A stretch of 64,000 nucleotides of DNA from Adiantum capillus-veneris. Taxonomy: Eukaryota > Streptophyta > Polypodiopsida > Polypodiales > Pteridaceae. Positions 22,051 through 34,342 of the stretch are shown here, in pieces (the stretch's first letter is position 1; every line of letters begins with the position of its first letter). Position numbers and translations under genes: made by a program. The stretch lies in assembly GCA_014529385.2 (NCBI GenBank), contig CM043952.1, positions 58,424,119 through 58,488,118 of the forward strand, read 5' to 3'. Under the pieces are notes generated by a model. The model was not told where the DNA came from. It ran no database searches and was given only the letters and a program-made list of their open reading frames with translations.

Positions 22051-22946
22051 CATTTGGAGAATAATGAAGAGAATTAAGAAGAGCAAGAATTAAACCATGA
22101 TTACGGTGATTAGGAGCTGAGAATCCTCTTGATTTTCTGATCCAAATGAGTCCTCAAGATGAGAATTTCAGCAGCACCTCCCTCCTTGCTTCTCCTTCAA
22201 AAACTGTGTGTGTGCCGGCAGCACCTCCCCAAGGTGTGTGTAGGTGTGTGTGTGTGAGCATGTGTGTGTTTGTGTGTAAGCACACCTTTAAATGGGCTCC
22301 TCAAGGCTGAAAATCGATGTGGGTTGCTATAAGCATCTGACTGAGCACTCAATTAATGCATTGTCAAGTCTAGTTGCCTACCCACCAAGTGTCGAGTTGG
22401 TTAGTTTAACTAGCTCTCACACCCACTCTCTAACTTGGAAACTTCCCTACAACTCCCACAAGGCAAGAGGGAGCCCCCTAGCTGCTAAAGCTGGCTCAGA
22501 GTGGCTTGGAAACTGCTCCCACACAGCCTCAAGCCCCGGTGCCTCCCCGGACAACTTTAGGAAAAATTGGTTTTAGGCTAAAACGGCCCGTACGAGTCGG
22601 AATTTTATGCCGTAAGTTGCTATACTAAGCTCTAACTAAGGCGTGCTGGTCCGAGTACCTACCATAATTAGCAGGCCCTGGGGTCCGAAAATGCATTTTT
22701 TTCAATTTCGGGTTACGGGTGCAGTTTTTCGAGACGATCAAAGCTGGACGGGTTGTGTGACCAAAACTTACTATTTTTGGAGTTTTTTTACAAAAATTAT
22801 TTTAATTCACATTTCGAAGCTTTAAAACATTCTAAACCTCATGGCACTGACAGAATTTAGAAAACTGCTAAAAATAGTAACTTTTTCTATTATGTTTATT
22901 TGATGGTACAATGGTGCTCTTTTTGATCGGGGTCGGAGACCTTACA
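22051..22946 (-). repeat. 5' LTR of Gy-C, outer part
   Basis: Matches 7640-8545 of the 3' LTR and ends in CTTACA, directly followed by the GTACA target duplication. Together with 14267-16058 it makes one LTR of about 2.7 kb. Confidence 0.9.
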
Positions 22947-22951
22947 GTACA
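22947..22951. other. Target-site duplication GTACA (right copy)
   Basis: Identical to 5802-5806. Gy-B coding sequence resumes here. Confidence 0.9.
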
Positions 22952-23996
22952 GCTGAACAATCATAGAACAAATGCATTGGTTGATACAGGAGCTCAAATA
23001 AATGTAGCCAATTATCTCACATACAAGAAAGCCATAAGTCAGTCTTTAACAATAGGAATAACGACTATTAAAGAATGCAACAAGAACCCAACACCAACAT
23101 TGGGAGTAGTGAACTTAAATGTGATAGTACATGTATGTTCATGACCTCATCAATTTGTATGCTTACTAGATGAACACATGAATGAAACAATGATTCTTGG
23201 AATCTCATGGATGCGAATGTAGAAGGTAGTACCAGATTGGGATACCAATCAGCTCAAGCTATCAGCTAAAGACGGACAACTCATTGTTCCAATTGCACCA
23301 AGCAAAGAGGAACGGAAAGGAGGTTACCAACAAAACAAAACACAAAGCATTCAATCTTCTCCATCCTATCGACAAGCAAATACTACACATAGCATGTAAG
23401 GAGTCTGTAAAATTTGCGTACCAAAAATACAGCTTAAGGACAAGCCGAATCAAATCTAGGTGCCCAAAACATCATCTACGGTACCAAAGATGGTTCCAAG
23501 GTTAAAGACCCAAAGAGGAGCATCTTTGAGTAGGGAACATAATACGGAAGGGATTTGGAAGAAAACGGAGCACTTATCTTCTTCGCAAACTGTAAAACCG
23601 ATCAACAAATGGAGAGTTAAGTCTCAGAAGACTCAACCACATCATTCTGACCAAAGCAAACCAAGATACCAATGGCGGGTAAAAGCTCGACAACCATCAT
23701 TATTGATACCAACAGCTCAGGAAAGTAGCGTGCCAAAGAATCCTGACGGTACAATAAAGCAAAGAGCACAGAAGATACAAGATTTTCTCTTTGGAAGACA
23801 ACAAAATAAAACCTCGACATCAGAAACCCTTGAATTAATTACTCAAGACCCAATTCTTACACAACATAATGGTTTTAACTGCATTGATCTTCAAAGCATG
23901 GTAGATCCAACCAAGGCTATGCATAGAAACATTTATTCAACCCATGCACATAGGCGTCCCAGAGTATGCCATCTAGGAGGGGTGGAAGGGAACTAG
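22947..23996 (+). pseudogene. Gy-B post-integrase retropepsin and W-rich tail
   Basis: Continues the frame interrupted at 5806. NALVDTGAQINVANY places the catalytic motif at about 22983-22994. After a TGA, the sequence contains TMILGISWMRM (about 23188-23220), the partner motif, then further stops. The tail 23460-23996 (178 codons open) has spaced tryptophans (NKWRVKSQK, YQWRVKARQ) and TIKQRAQKIQDFLF near 23750-23793, which match the Gy-E tail in order and sequence. It lies downstream of the integrase, as in Gy-E. Confidence 0.8.
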
Positions 23997-26193
23997 GTAA
24001 TTAAGGGCAATGTTTGAAGAAGGAGGAAAAATTTTGATGTTAGCATGTGGTTTTTTACAAAACTACCTAATAATGCCCTTAGAAATCATCAATAGGGAAA
24101 ATTTAACTGATAACATCTCCTCGATGAGTGTAAATAGTGTATATACTATCGAAAATCATGAAAAATTAGTCTTTTTTGGTTATTTTTCATCATTTTTCTT
24201 GATATTAGGACTTAAAAATAAAAAATCCAACAAAAAATGATGAAGCTGTGTATTTCAATGGATTTTCTTAATTATTGGATTTTCACTTTGCTTTTTTAGA
24301 GCATTATGTTATTTTCTTTGAGTTTTTCAATAAACAGGTCAGAAATTAATAATAAGTAGCAAATGAGCTCAGATGGAGAATCTGAAGATAAGTTCATGAT
24401 CAAAAGGAGAGGGCAAATAGGCACAAAAAATTTCAAGCAAATTGGCAGATGGAAGTGGGAAGCCTAAATTAGGCGGCCAAGGCCTACTTTCCCAAACTCT
24501 TGCAGAATGAGCTACAAGAATCCGATTGAGGAAATTTTTGAGTCTAACATAGATTTCACGGCCTAGTAGGAATAACAGGGGAATTTGGGGAAAAGAAATC
24601 CGAGTATAGATATCCAAGGTAGCCCAAAATCACTTCATTTCCACTAGTCGCCCTTGGAGAGAGAGCTTTCGACCTTCTTTTTGCGCGATTTTTGAAGTCC
24701 ACAGTCGCCTGTTTACAGCGCCGTCTCACACGAGACAGGAGGGGTAAGTTCTATGCTTATCAATGATCACTTCCATATGGCCGGTAGCTAGTCTAAGCCC
24801 AAGGAAAAAACCCTAGAAACCGAGCAGTGCACAAAGTCCTATGACCAAAACATGACCATAGCGGCCTGTCAGCTCAACCAAATCGGATGAGACTTGAACT
24901 GTAGCATGCCCCTATATAATAGAACACTTCTGTATCACCAGATGACCATTCGACAGGATCGAGGGGGGTCCCAAGTAGAAAATCTAGGTTTTTACCAAAT
25001 GTCAGAACTGGATTCTGACTCCACAGACAGATTATAGACTAGGTCTACACACAATCTACATGGATGGTTTCATAAAAACAGTCAAGGCAAGCTCTTGAAA
25101 AGCAAAAAACAGCTCGAAGGCTACAAAGCGTCAAATTTGATATATGAAGTCAAACTGCCTCCAAATGAGCCAAAACTGGATGAGTAGCTTCAGGACTATG
25201 TAACGGACAAGTACATAGCTTCAAAAGTGACTAACCAACTCCAAAGCCATGTAGTCACAAAAATCGGCGATTTCAGAGTCGACAAAGCACCAAGTAATGC
25301 CGACAAGATAAAACTTTACCAAATTCATTTTAGGACTTGTTTTAGGTGTATTGAATGTGTTTAGATCAAAACTTTTCAAGTTTAGCAAAAAAAGTTGACT
25401 GCTATAAATAACATGATTATTTACTTTTGCACTTTTTTGGCTTGAAAATGGTACCTTCACTTTACCTATCATTTATACACACCTATTACATGCCAAATTT
25501 CAAGTATGAGCCAAAATCATAAATGATAACTTGGAAAATTGTCAAAAAACGCAAAGAAGTCTGTCCAAAACATTTTTTGAGTTATCTGTCACATTTTTTG
25601 ATCCAAATCACCCCATATCTCATATACAGAGTTTACATCAAGCCTAGAACCAAGTTGCACCAAAAAATGTTCATTTTGATGAATAAAGTAAATAATCACG
25701 ATTATTTACTTTCTTGCCAAAATGGAAAAAACTTGCAACTTTGATCTTATGGGACCAAAGCACATGATGTCCCAAGGCCACTTACCAAATTTGAGCTAAT
25801 TTGGATCTCAAAATCTCAAAATCTCTTTATATCTACTGTTTTTAGAGACAGAAAGCCTAAATTTGGCACCATTTTCACCGTGTGCACTCAAATGAGCCCA
25901 CACTTCACTCAGAGTATCTAATGGCTATATATTTCAAGCCTATCATGCCAAAAATGCAAAAACTTGGAAAAAATCCCCAACTGTAAATAATCACGATTAT
26001 TTACTCTTGTTGCAAATTTTTACGTGGACTTTATAATTTTGATCTTTACATGTTTTTATGCATCTATGCATGATCCAAAATTGATTTGAAGCAAATTGGA
26101 CTCAATTTGTCAGCAATTCAGACTCAAGGGAATTTCAGAGTGGAAATTACAGAAATTTTCTAATCTTGGCACTGTATTCACTTAACAGGAGCA
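23997..26193 (+). other. Non-coding gap of Gy-B with palindromes
   Basis: About 2.2 kb, AT-rich, without a supportable ORF. It contains perfect 9-4-9 palindromes at 25688-25709 and 25983-26004 (arms GTAAATAAT and ATTATTTAC around CACG) and a degraded copy at 25402-25424. Spacing is about 286 and 295 bp. It is equivalent in position to the Gy-E gap. Confidence 0.7.
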
Positions 26194-29100
26194 ATGCAAG
26201 CTGCGAAGAAGGCCAAGAAGAGCGTGTCCCAAAAAGAGAAGCTGCAAGAGCTGCCACCCTACCAACTGGACCCAAGTTCAGTAAAGACGGCCAAAGCAAC
26301 ATATTTGTCCAGAGAACAACTTGAAGAGAACAACACCACGGTTTTCACATACAGGTTCAAAAGTGAAGAAGGACACCAAGTAGAGCTGCAGATGCTACCA
26401 AAAGAGATCTAGTATGATGTCACGGCAAAGCCAGACACAAAAGAAGCCAACAGAAGGCAAAGCCTCAGGGACTTCTATGACCAGGAACCATGTGGCGTAG
26501 ATTTCCAATAAGTGTATGAGTTGTTGTCTACAATTACAGAAGATGGGTCATCCCAAATCACTGACCAACAAGCGCAAAAAGTCAAAGTGGTTATCACAAA
26601 GGAATTTGTGGCCGAGGCATTGAGGTTGCCTACTGAAGGGATGCCTACTGAAGGGATGACAATGAGGGCCCGAGATAGAAAGACAATAGGCACCTTCACC
26701 AAGGAGACTGTTGTTGCAACTTTTGCCGACCTCATCCAAAGTCAAGTATAAGAACCAACACGTTTTTATCATCAGCATTTCCACTTTCTAGCAAAGAGAC
26801 CGCCACGGTAGACCACCCCTAATCATGCAGTTTCGACTACATTCACCCAAGTGTTGAAGTCGACAACCAGGCAACCGATTGATCATGCACAGTATGTGCT
26901 GACAATGGTAAAGGGCACCAAGAAAGAAGGTAAGATCACCTATTTGGGAGAACCTGAAGTACTGACAAGAATAGCATACCATGCTATTGGCATGGCCGAC
27001 AATTTGCCACCTGCCCCAAATTAGAACACATGAATTGTGTCGGCACAGCCTTCTCCAAGAACCATCCATTCATCAAAGAGAGTTTACAAGTCAGACGAAG
27101 AATCGGCCGAAAGCTCCCACTAAGCTCATTGCAGTGAGAGCTCAGACAACAAAGAAAGGTGGGCCAAAATAGAAGAGATGAAGAAGAAAGAAATAGCTAC
27201 ACACCAAGAGGAACCTCAGCAGAAAAAGGCGAGGTTTGAAAGAGAAAAACAAACTTACGAAAGAAGCCACCAAGCTGCAGGTGAGGACCCAAAAAGGTGG
27301 GTTCCCAAAGAGATAAGTGGTCCTAAAACTAAGAACCTTGCAAGGAAAGAAGCAGAGGACCCCACAGACTTCCTTGAGTGCATGTATGCAGAGGCAAAAG
27401 CCCTCAAATTAAAATAAGGTCAAGAAGCTGAGAGAAAAACAAGAGAAGATACAGCAGAGCAACAAAAACAAGCAGAGGCTACAAAGGAAAGCAAGACATA
27501 GCATGACCAAGAAGAAATGTCTCCAAAGCCTACTTCAGCCACTACAAAATAGGCAGACTACCCAACGCCAAGCCCCCCTCCTTCACCAACCCAATGAGGG
27601 CAAGGAAGGCAAAGACAAAGATCCAAAACCGCAGGAAGCAGCTAGTTTTGAGTAGTCCAAAGAAATAGAGACAGAGGCTACACCTTCTACAACCACCCAA
27701 CAGGAAACCACAGAGGCAACCACAAGGCCTCAAGCAACCGAGGCAATAGAGGTAACTGCACAACCTCAAGGAGAGGTAAAACCCCCGCCACAATCGCAAG
27801 AAACTACCACAACACCACCTAAAGAGCTTCAAGCTGAAATGGTTGAAACATCCAGTTAGCCTATAGAGCCTAAAGATTGGCAGACAAACAATGAATTCAT
27901 CATACAAGTGAATGAATATGCCAAGAAGATGCAGGTGATGACCAAGAAAATGCGAACAGCAGCACTTAACCGCAGTGCTAAGGCTAGAGAGCTGGAGATG
28001 GTCATCGATGCTCTACAAGGAGAGTTAGATGACAGGATGCATGTCATCTCAGATCTACAGAGACATATCAAAGAGCTAAAGGATGAGGCAGAACAGCACC
28101 AGCTAGATAAAGAGAAGCAACAAAAAGAAATGGAGGAGCTAGGATAATTTCTCACCAAGTTAACAGATGCCTACAAGATCAAAGACCAACAGATGACAGA
28201 GGTAACAAATGAACTCCTAACCAATACTCTATCAGTACAGAAGATCCAAGTGCAACTTGATGTAGCAAAGGCATCTTGCAATATTTAGAGCAACGAATCA
28301 ATGATCAGGCAACCTTTTTCGGACAGATAAGGGAAAATCCTGCAGCTGCCTTGATCAAAGGTACATATGAAGTCTAAAAGGCTTTGGAAAAGAAGAACAA
28401 GGATCTCGAGCTAGAGCTAAAGCTAGATCAATCCCAAAGATGAGACCTTGCACTGATGCGGGTACAACGATAAGAACATCTGCTCAAGGAGATAGTAGAG
28501 CTAAAAAGAGTCAATCAATTACTGGGAGAGGAATAGCCAGAGACACAAGAAGAAGCTAGTACCTCAGAGCAACCAAATGTTGAAATTCCATTAGTCTCTT
28601 TTGCGAAGATGGAAACACAGCCAACAGAAGGGCTAGGAGGAGAAGAAGAGTTTCAGGTACCACTCACAGATGATGAGAAAGTACCCATGGTCCAGCTGTC
28701 TAAAGCTGAGGAGGATGCACTCAAGAAGCAGGTTTCCACAGAGATAGATGCAGAATGAAAAGCAACGATGGATTGGAAGTTGAGAGTTCTCCACTCAGTC
28801 AATGTCACTCAACTCACTCCCAACCAAATCAATGCACAATGGCATCAACAATCATTGCCATATCCCTTGATCAAGGTAGAGCTTTTACAGGTCAAAGAAA
28901 GATTATACATAGATATGCAAGTAGAAGGCGTAGAGGATGTCCACCCCAAGTGGACAAAGAGTTGGTTGAACAAGAATCCCAGATATTTGATTTTGTTCAC
29001 AAGAGCACCTGCAGCCCTTTAGAAAGACCCAAAATTTTGTCGTGTACCACGGGTAAGGGCATGGCAAGCACATGAAGCACTGACTAAGAAGTGGCCTACA

Positions 29101-29651
29101 TGGCTGAACTATCCAAGATTGGCATCTCCAGAGTAGAGAACACCGGCAGAGAAATACATGGTGAAAACCCTAATGGGCACCATGAATGTCTTCAAAAGTC
29201 TCCCTGACCTCTCATGTGCCATGCTATACAAAATCTGAATGCTGCTCACATGTATTGAAGCTTTTCATGAGCCAGAGCAAGAAGGAGCACCATGGATGTC
29301 ATTCCTTGAAGGCAATAAGGGTCTCTGCTACGACCTAAGTGGCCAGCTTCCAAAGAAGTCCTTTATGGCTTCTATGCACAATGCATGTTTTTGCAATCTA
29401 GCAATATGTTGGCATTTGAGGAATAATTTTATACAGGGTTCTTCCCTTGGCGAACAAAGATATTTGGGCCAGTGATCAGCCACCTAACATCCAAATTTGT
29501 TGGCTACTCAACCATTGAGCTTAAGAACCGAGTCACCATGCAATTCTTGCAGGTACCTGACAAAGAGAGAAGACCGAGATATGAAAAATCACTCCATGCT
29601 CTTAAAGACCACCTCGCCAACCATCAACCCGAAGATTACTTCAACCCATAA
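26194..29651 (+). pseudogene. Gy-B third ORF, large, decayed
   Basis: Up to about 1,150 codons, with many in-frame TAG and TAA stops and probable frameshifts. The N-terminal region (26194-27010) is homologous to Gy-E 16152-16987. Next come a basic/charged region, a Thr/Pro/Gln-rich stretch (about 27660-27860), a long predicted coiled coil (about 27900-28330, e.g. ELEMVIDALQGELDD), and a C-terminal domain (28768-29640) with WPTWLNYPRL and SLPDLSCAMLYK. I recognise no known family. It ends just before the polypurine tract, in the position of env-like ORFs. No transmembrane segment is evident. Confidence 0.65.
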
Positions 29652-29673
29652 AGTGGTGTCAAGGGACGACACA

Positions 29674-29689
29674 GGCGAGGAGGGGGGAA
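29674..29689 (+). other. Polypurine tract of Gy-B
   Basis: GGCGAGGAGGGGGGAA immediately followed by TGTTAGTAG, an LTR-like start. Directly downstream of the third ORF. Confidence 0.7.
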
Positions 29690-30100
29690 TGTTAGTAGTA
29701 AGCTAACTCGGATACCATTTTTTGGAGCTTTCATTGTAAAAACATTTATTATTTTGATGAATCGGGAATATTGTAACTCCTTTCTAGATAAACATTGTAA
29801 TTGAAGAGCCAGAGCTACAAGCTTCTAGATTGTATCAACTTGGCTTTAGGTAGAGCTCCTAGATTATTAGTTTTGACCACCAAAAACCTTGGCTAAGATA
29901 TAAAAGCCAAATTTTGTAAGTTTTTTATAAGTTTTTGGATGATAGAAACACAGCGTGAGCTAACGACGATCACTTCTCTCCTTCTTGTGCTTCCTACTCC
30001 CTCCCCGGTTGTCACATTGCAATCACGTCTGTTGCATTGTAACCGCAGGTAAGAGCTTTACACATTGACATAAGCATTTCACGATATTTCGTAGCTTTTG
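29690..30100 (+). repeat. 3' LTR of Gy-B (right end approximate)
   Basis: Starts TGTTAGTAGTAAGC after the polypurine tract. It contains a TATA box (GATATAAAAG, 29897-29906). The other LTR is not in the window, so the right boundary is only a guess. Confidence 0.5.
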
Positions 30101-32939
30101 GTGTCGCCGCAGACCCACGGCCTAATTTCATCATAAGTAGGAATTCAAGATTTAAAATTAAAAACTAAGTATAGGTGGGGTATTGGGGCATCATTGCTAA
30201 GCATTTATATGCATTCTGGGTCACAAACGACTAGGTCAAAAACTCACTGCTATTAATAATAGCGATTTTTGCACTTGACCTAAAATGAGATTTGAGACCA
30301 TCAGCATGTGTGATTAGGTCTTATAAACTTGTCCTAGAAGTTTCGTAACGTTTGGATGTCGTTTGATGATGTAACGGATGTGATTTGTTTGCCGATGAGT
30401 GATTGGCTTTTGGTGATTTCAGTCATTAGAGTGTAGCTTGAGTTAGATACGAGTTGTTTTGTTTTTTTCTATAGCACAACCATATCTTGAAAAAATATTG
30501 AAGTGACACAACATCTTGCACAATAAAATCACAACCATAATTCATGAGGGACCTCAGCCCTTGACCATAAACCATACTCCATATTGAACCAACTCCCACA
30601 CTTGAAGTTTGACATATCCATTGCAATCAAAACAAGCCCATACACATGGCCCTTAAGACATGAAATTTTTATGCATAAAATAAGTTCGAACAGTAAGTAA
30701 ACATGATGTCAAGATTCAATTTTGACAATATCCAATCATGCATAAGTGATGCACTATGACTGCACCTCACCCCTAGCACATATAGCTAGTTCTGACCTAG
30801 AAGGGTGGAAAGCAACATACACATGCACATGGGCATCCAAATCCATTTGTGAGGTTCTATACATCATATGAAATCATTCCATTAACATAAAAATATGATG
30901 GAAAAAAAATCCATCACTTTGATCAACCATAAACCATAACATCACATATATGCAAAAAACAACTTTTTACCATTTTTGGGTACATGCATAACACACAAAT
31001 AAAAGTATTTGACCTTAAAACAATACATAAAGCTCAGATCCATAATATATAATAACACCTTATCACATCACTTTACCCATATGAAACCCATGCATCAAAC
31101 GATAACACGAAAAGAAAGCCACTTTATTCACATATGCCCGTACGGTTCGAAGTGGTTAACCATATACCCCATATAAGTTTATGGACATCAAAAACTTGAA
31201 ATAAAATCATAAAAACAAACCATAAATCATATATGAACAACTTGTCCATCTGTCGATGTCACATGGTACTCCCCCTTGGTAGCACCCCTACACGCGTATA
31301 GTTAAACCTACATGTACATGGAACTATTGATAACTCACACTCATGAAGTCATCTCAGAGATCTAAATACATTAATCAAAAATTTTAATCAAGGTCTTGAT
31401 TTGGCTAAGTGGCTCTGGTCATCCGATGAGTCTATATAGTGGTTCTCCCAGGAACATGAGGTCCAAAATTTTGACTTAAAAATTTAAGTGCAATGGGCAG
31501 CAAGCTGTTTTTTTACTATAACTCTTAGCTTGTGCATACTTTTAACATGATAGATAGAGAAAAAAATGTTCTAAATGATGTGTTTAATCTTTGGTTTAAA
31601 GGGTTTGACCTAATTGATAGCGGGTTCTGAGATGTAACCAAAACAGTGTTCCTACCGTCTAGTGACGTGAAACAAAAAACGCTTTTTATGTACACAAGTG
31701 ACCATAAACACATCGTGTTCGTAAATCAGCATGCTAAACATGATAAAAAAATAATGGAGAAACCGCATATACACCTGAAAAGTCCATACATGCCCTCATA
31801 TACGAAAAAGAAACCACGAAAATGATGTAGAGAGAGAACGAGATGATGGCTATGGAGTTTAGAGCTTCTTACCGTGCTTTAGAATTGATTATATGGACTG
31901 GCAAGAGGCTTTTTTCTTTGCCACAAGAGAGCGGTGATGAGATCTACATAGAGGTTTTCACCGCAAAGCCGTTGGAGAGCGCGCACAACGTGAAAAGAGA
32001 AGAGAAGATAGTAAGCAAGTAGAGAGCAAATTCTTTTCCTTTCCGCGAACAAGAGAGAAGATCTTATGGATTTGGTGATCGAGAGCTTGTACCACTCCGT
32101 ATAATAGATACATAACACCATGCAGAAGTAGATGCAACTCTCGGCACTGAAAATTGAGCACCGGAGATGAATTTATAGGCACTCTATCAGGCTGGAGTGT
32201 GCCCCAAGCTGAGACAGGGTGCCCCCTCTTCTACCTGGAATAGCTGCAAGCCTTTGGAAAAAGACTCCATTCTTTTTCTAAAAACATGGCACAACTTTTG
32301 GCAATGAACTCTCCTACTTACCGTTCAATGTTTACAATAAAAATTGACTAATTGGACTGGCCATGACTAAACGATGCTGCACCTCGGATGCCTCGACATT
32401 ATTATGACTTTCCCATACTGTCCGGACGTATTTACAATCTCACTTTTTATAAAAATTATTCTTGTAAAAATCGTGTTAATCCGGTTTCTTCACTGGACGG
32501 TTGTTTTTAAACCTGACGATGACTAAAAATAATATTTATATAATTAGGTCATCCTAAAAAGTATGTTACTTTCTAAAATTGAACTACGAGTTCTCCTCGT
32601 GCTCGCTTTTCACTAAGAAGCACTAAAGCTAGATATAGCGTGAGAAGTGTCTGAAAAGTAGTTCTTTTACAAAATTGAACCATAGCTTCTCTAGGACTCG
32701 CATTTCAAGGATCTAGCCCTGTTTTTTGCAAAAAAGCAAAGTAAAGCACAAAAACCATAAAAAAGCTAAAAAGCAAAATTTTCCAAAATTGATCCAAACG
32801 TCTGTCTGACCTACCAGAACATGAAAACGACCTTGCTTTTTACTTTAGAACCTTACAACGCTATCAAACAAGCATTCTAAATCAGAATTTCATGAAGCAG
32901 GTATTATAATCTATTTTTCTTATTTTTTAAAGAGACCCA
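30101..32939. other. Unassigned AT-rich DNA
   Basis: 2.8 kb with no ORF of convincing protein character and no match that I can see to the elements in this window. Co-F inserted at its right edge. It may be old transposon-derived or intergenic DNA. Confidence 0.5.
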
Positions 32940-32944
32940 AAAAT
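32940..32944. other. Target-site duplication AAAAT (left copy)
   Basis: AAAAT precedes the TGTTGG terminus of Co-F and recurs at 38117-38121. Confidence 0.9.
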
Positions 32945-33169
32945 TGTTGGAATTAGGGTTGCAGAGAAACACACACAGCTTGGAGAAGACGAAGGAAGCT
33001 CAAGGAACACAATAGAGAGTGTTACTTAGTGTGCAATGGAAAGATAGATAGCCCTAGAGTGATGGGCGTATATACAATGCACGGGGGAAAAAACCTCCTA
33101 AAGAGGGAAAAAATGCCCCGGCGGTCCTAGTGTGTTCACACACATCACTACCACATGTATATGGTAACA
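32945..33169 (-). repeat. 3' LTR of Co-F
   Basis: 225 bp, TGTTGG to GGTAACA on the plus strand. It matches 37892-38116 apart from three substitutions. Confidence 0.95.
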
Positions 33170-33182
33170 AATCCCCCCTAGA
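33170..33182 (-). other. Polypurine tract of Co-F
   Basis: Minus strand CTCTAGGGGGGATT abuts the LTR start TGTTACC. Confidence 0.8.
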
Positions 33183-33244
33183 GTGATGCGGTGAACGAGA
33201 GCTGGCACATGAGTAAAGGGAAGTGCCATGCCCTGAGGACAGGA

Positions 33245-34342
33245 TCAGTCCACAAAGGGGAGTAAGCCCAAAGCTTTGCGGAAAGCTTCAAGCTTCTCAC
33301 GAGACAATGCCTTTGTGAAAAGATCTGCAAGGTTGTCCTGTGTTGGCACATAAGCCAAGCTGATCTCTCTTGCTGAGAGCCTCTCCCTGACATAGTGGTA
33401 ATGCACCTCAATGTGCTTTGTGCAAGCATGAAAAACTGGGTTCCTCGCAACTGCCAATGCGCTCTGACTGTGAGTGTAGATAGTGTTGGCAATGTCCTGT
33501 CCAACACCTAAGTCAGCCATAAGGCGTCTGAGCCATACACACTCAACCGTAGCTATGAAGACTGCCCTGTACTCAGCCTCACAACTCGAAGTGGCCACAG
33601 TAGGTTGCTTCTTGCTCAACCATGATATACATGAACTGGCAAGCATGAAACAAAAACCACTTGTGGACACTCGCGTGTCAAAACAACCAGCCCAATCTGA
33701 GTCCGAAAAAGCATGTAAGTCTGGCGGCAATGATCCCCCCTTGGGATAAAACAAGCCAAGATGTAAAGTGCCACTAAGGTAGCGGAAAATCCTCTTGACA
33801 GCCTGCCAATTCTTAGACCCTGGGCTATGCATAAATCTGCTGACCTGCGAGACTGCAAACTGAATATCTGGCCTCGTGTTGCATACATAAATGAGGCAGC
33901 CAACAACAGTTTGGTAAAGAGTGACATCAGCAGGATCGCCAGCATCATGTAGACTCAACTTCAAACCTGTTTCCATGGGAGTGGCAATAGGTTTGCAATC
34001 CTCAAGTCCAAACTTACATAGCAATGTCTCTATGTAACTTTTCTGACACAACGCAATACCACCATCACACTGCTTAAACTGTATACCCAAGTAATGATGC
34101 AACAGCCCCAAATCTTTCATCTTGAAAGTAGCATTCAAATCAGCCTTAAATTCAGCAATATGTCTCTCATTTGGTCCAGTGACTAGCAAATCATCAACAT
34201 AAAGAACCACAATGAGAAATACATCATCCTCACGCTTTACATGCAATGTGCTTTCTGTTGGACTGTTACGAAAGCCTCGTTTAACCAAATGAGTGTCAGC
34301 TTTCTCATACCAAGCACGAGGAGATTGCTTCAACCCATACAA
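33245..34342 (-). pseudogene. Co-F reverse transcriptase 3' part and RNase H
   Basis: 365 open codons starting after a frameshift (MYGLKQSPRAWYEK). RT active site LYVDDLLVTG, then HYLGIQ, TRPDIQFAV, and RNase H with Asp in AFSDSDWAGC, Glu in SSCEAEYRA and the closing DNLADLFTKAL. The third catalytic Asp, usually DNQSA, reads HSQSA, which should impair RNase H. It ends 75 bp before the 3' LTR. Confidence 0.93.

Larger units (their letters stand above)
5807..22946 (-). mobile_element. Gy-C: chromovirus (Ty3/gypsy) with nested insertions
   Basis: Complete outer structure on the minus strand: 5' LTR (14267-16058 plus 22051-22946), tRNA-iMet primer site, leader ORF, gag, RT, RNase H, integrase, chromodomain, polypurine tract and 3' LTR (5807-8545), with GTACA target duplications. 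The total of 17.1 kb includes a 1.47-kb solo LTR (Gy-D) and a 6-kb fragment (Gy-E); without them it is about 9.7 kb. The protease and the N-terminus of RT are deleted, and several stops show it is dead. Confidence 0.92.

Noticed and set aside
24010-24240. 76-codon ORF in the Gy-B gap
   Set aside because: AT-rich, low-complexity, not found in the Gy-E gap.
30101-32939. Possible host gene in the unassigned block
   Set aside because: Only short ORFs (80 codons or fewer), no splice-linked coding pattern I can support, no recognisable protein motif.
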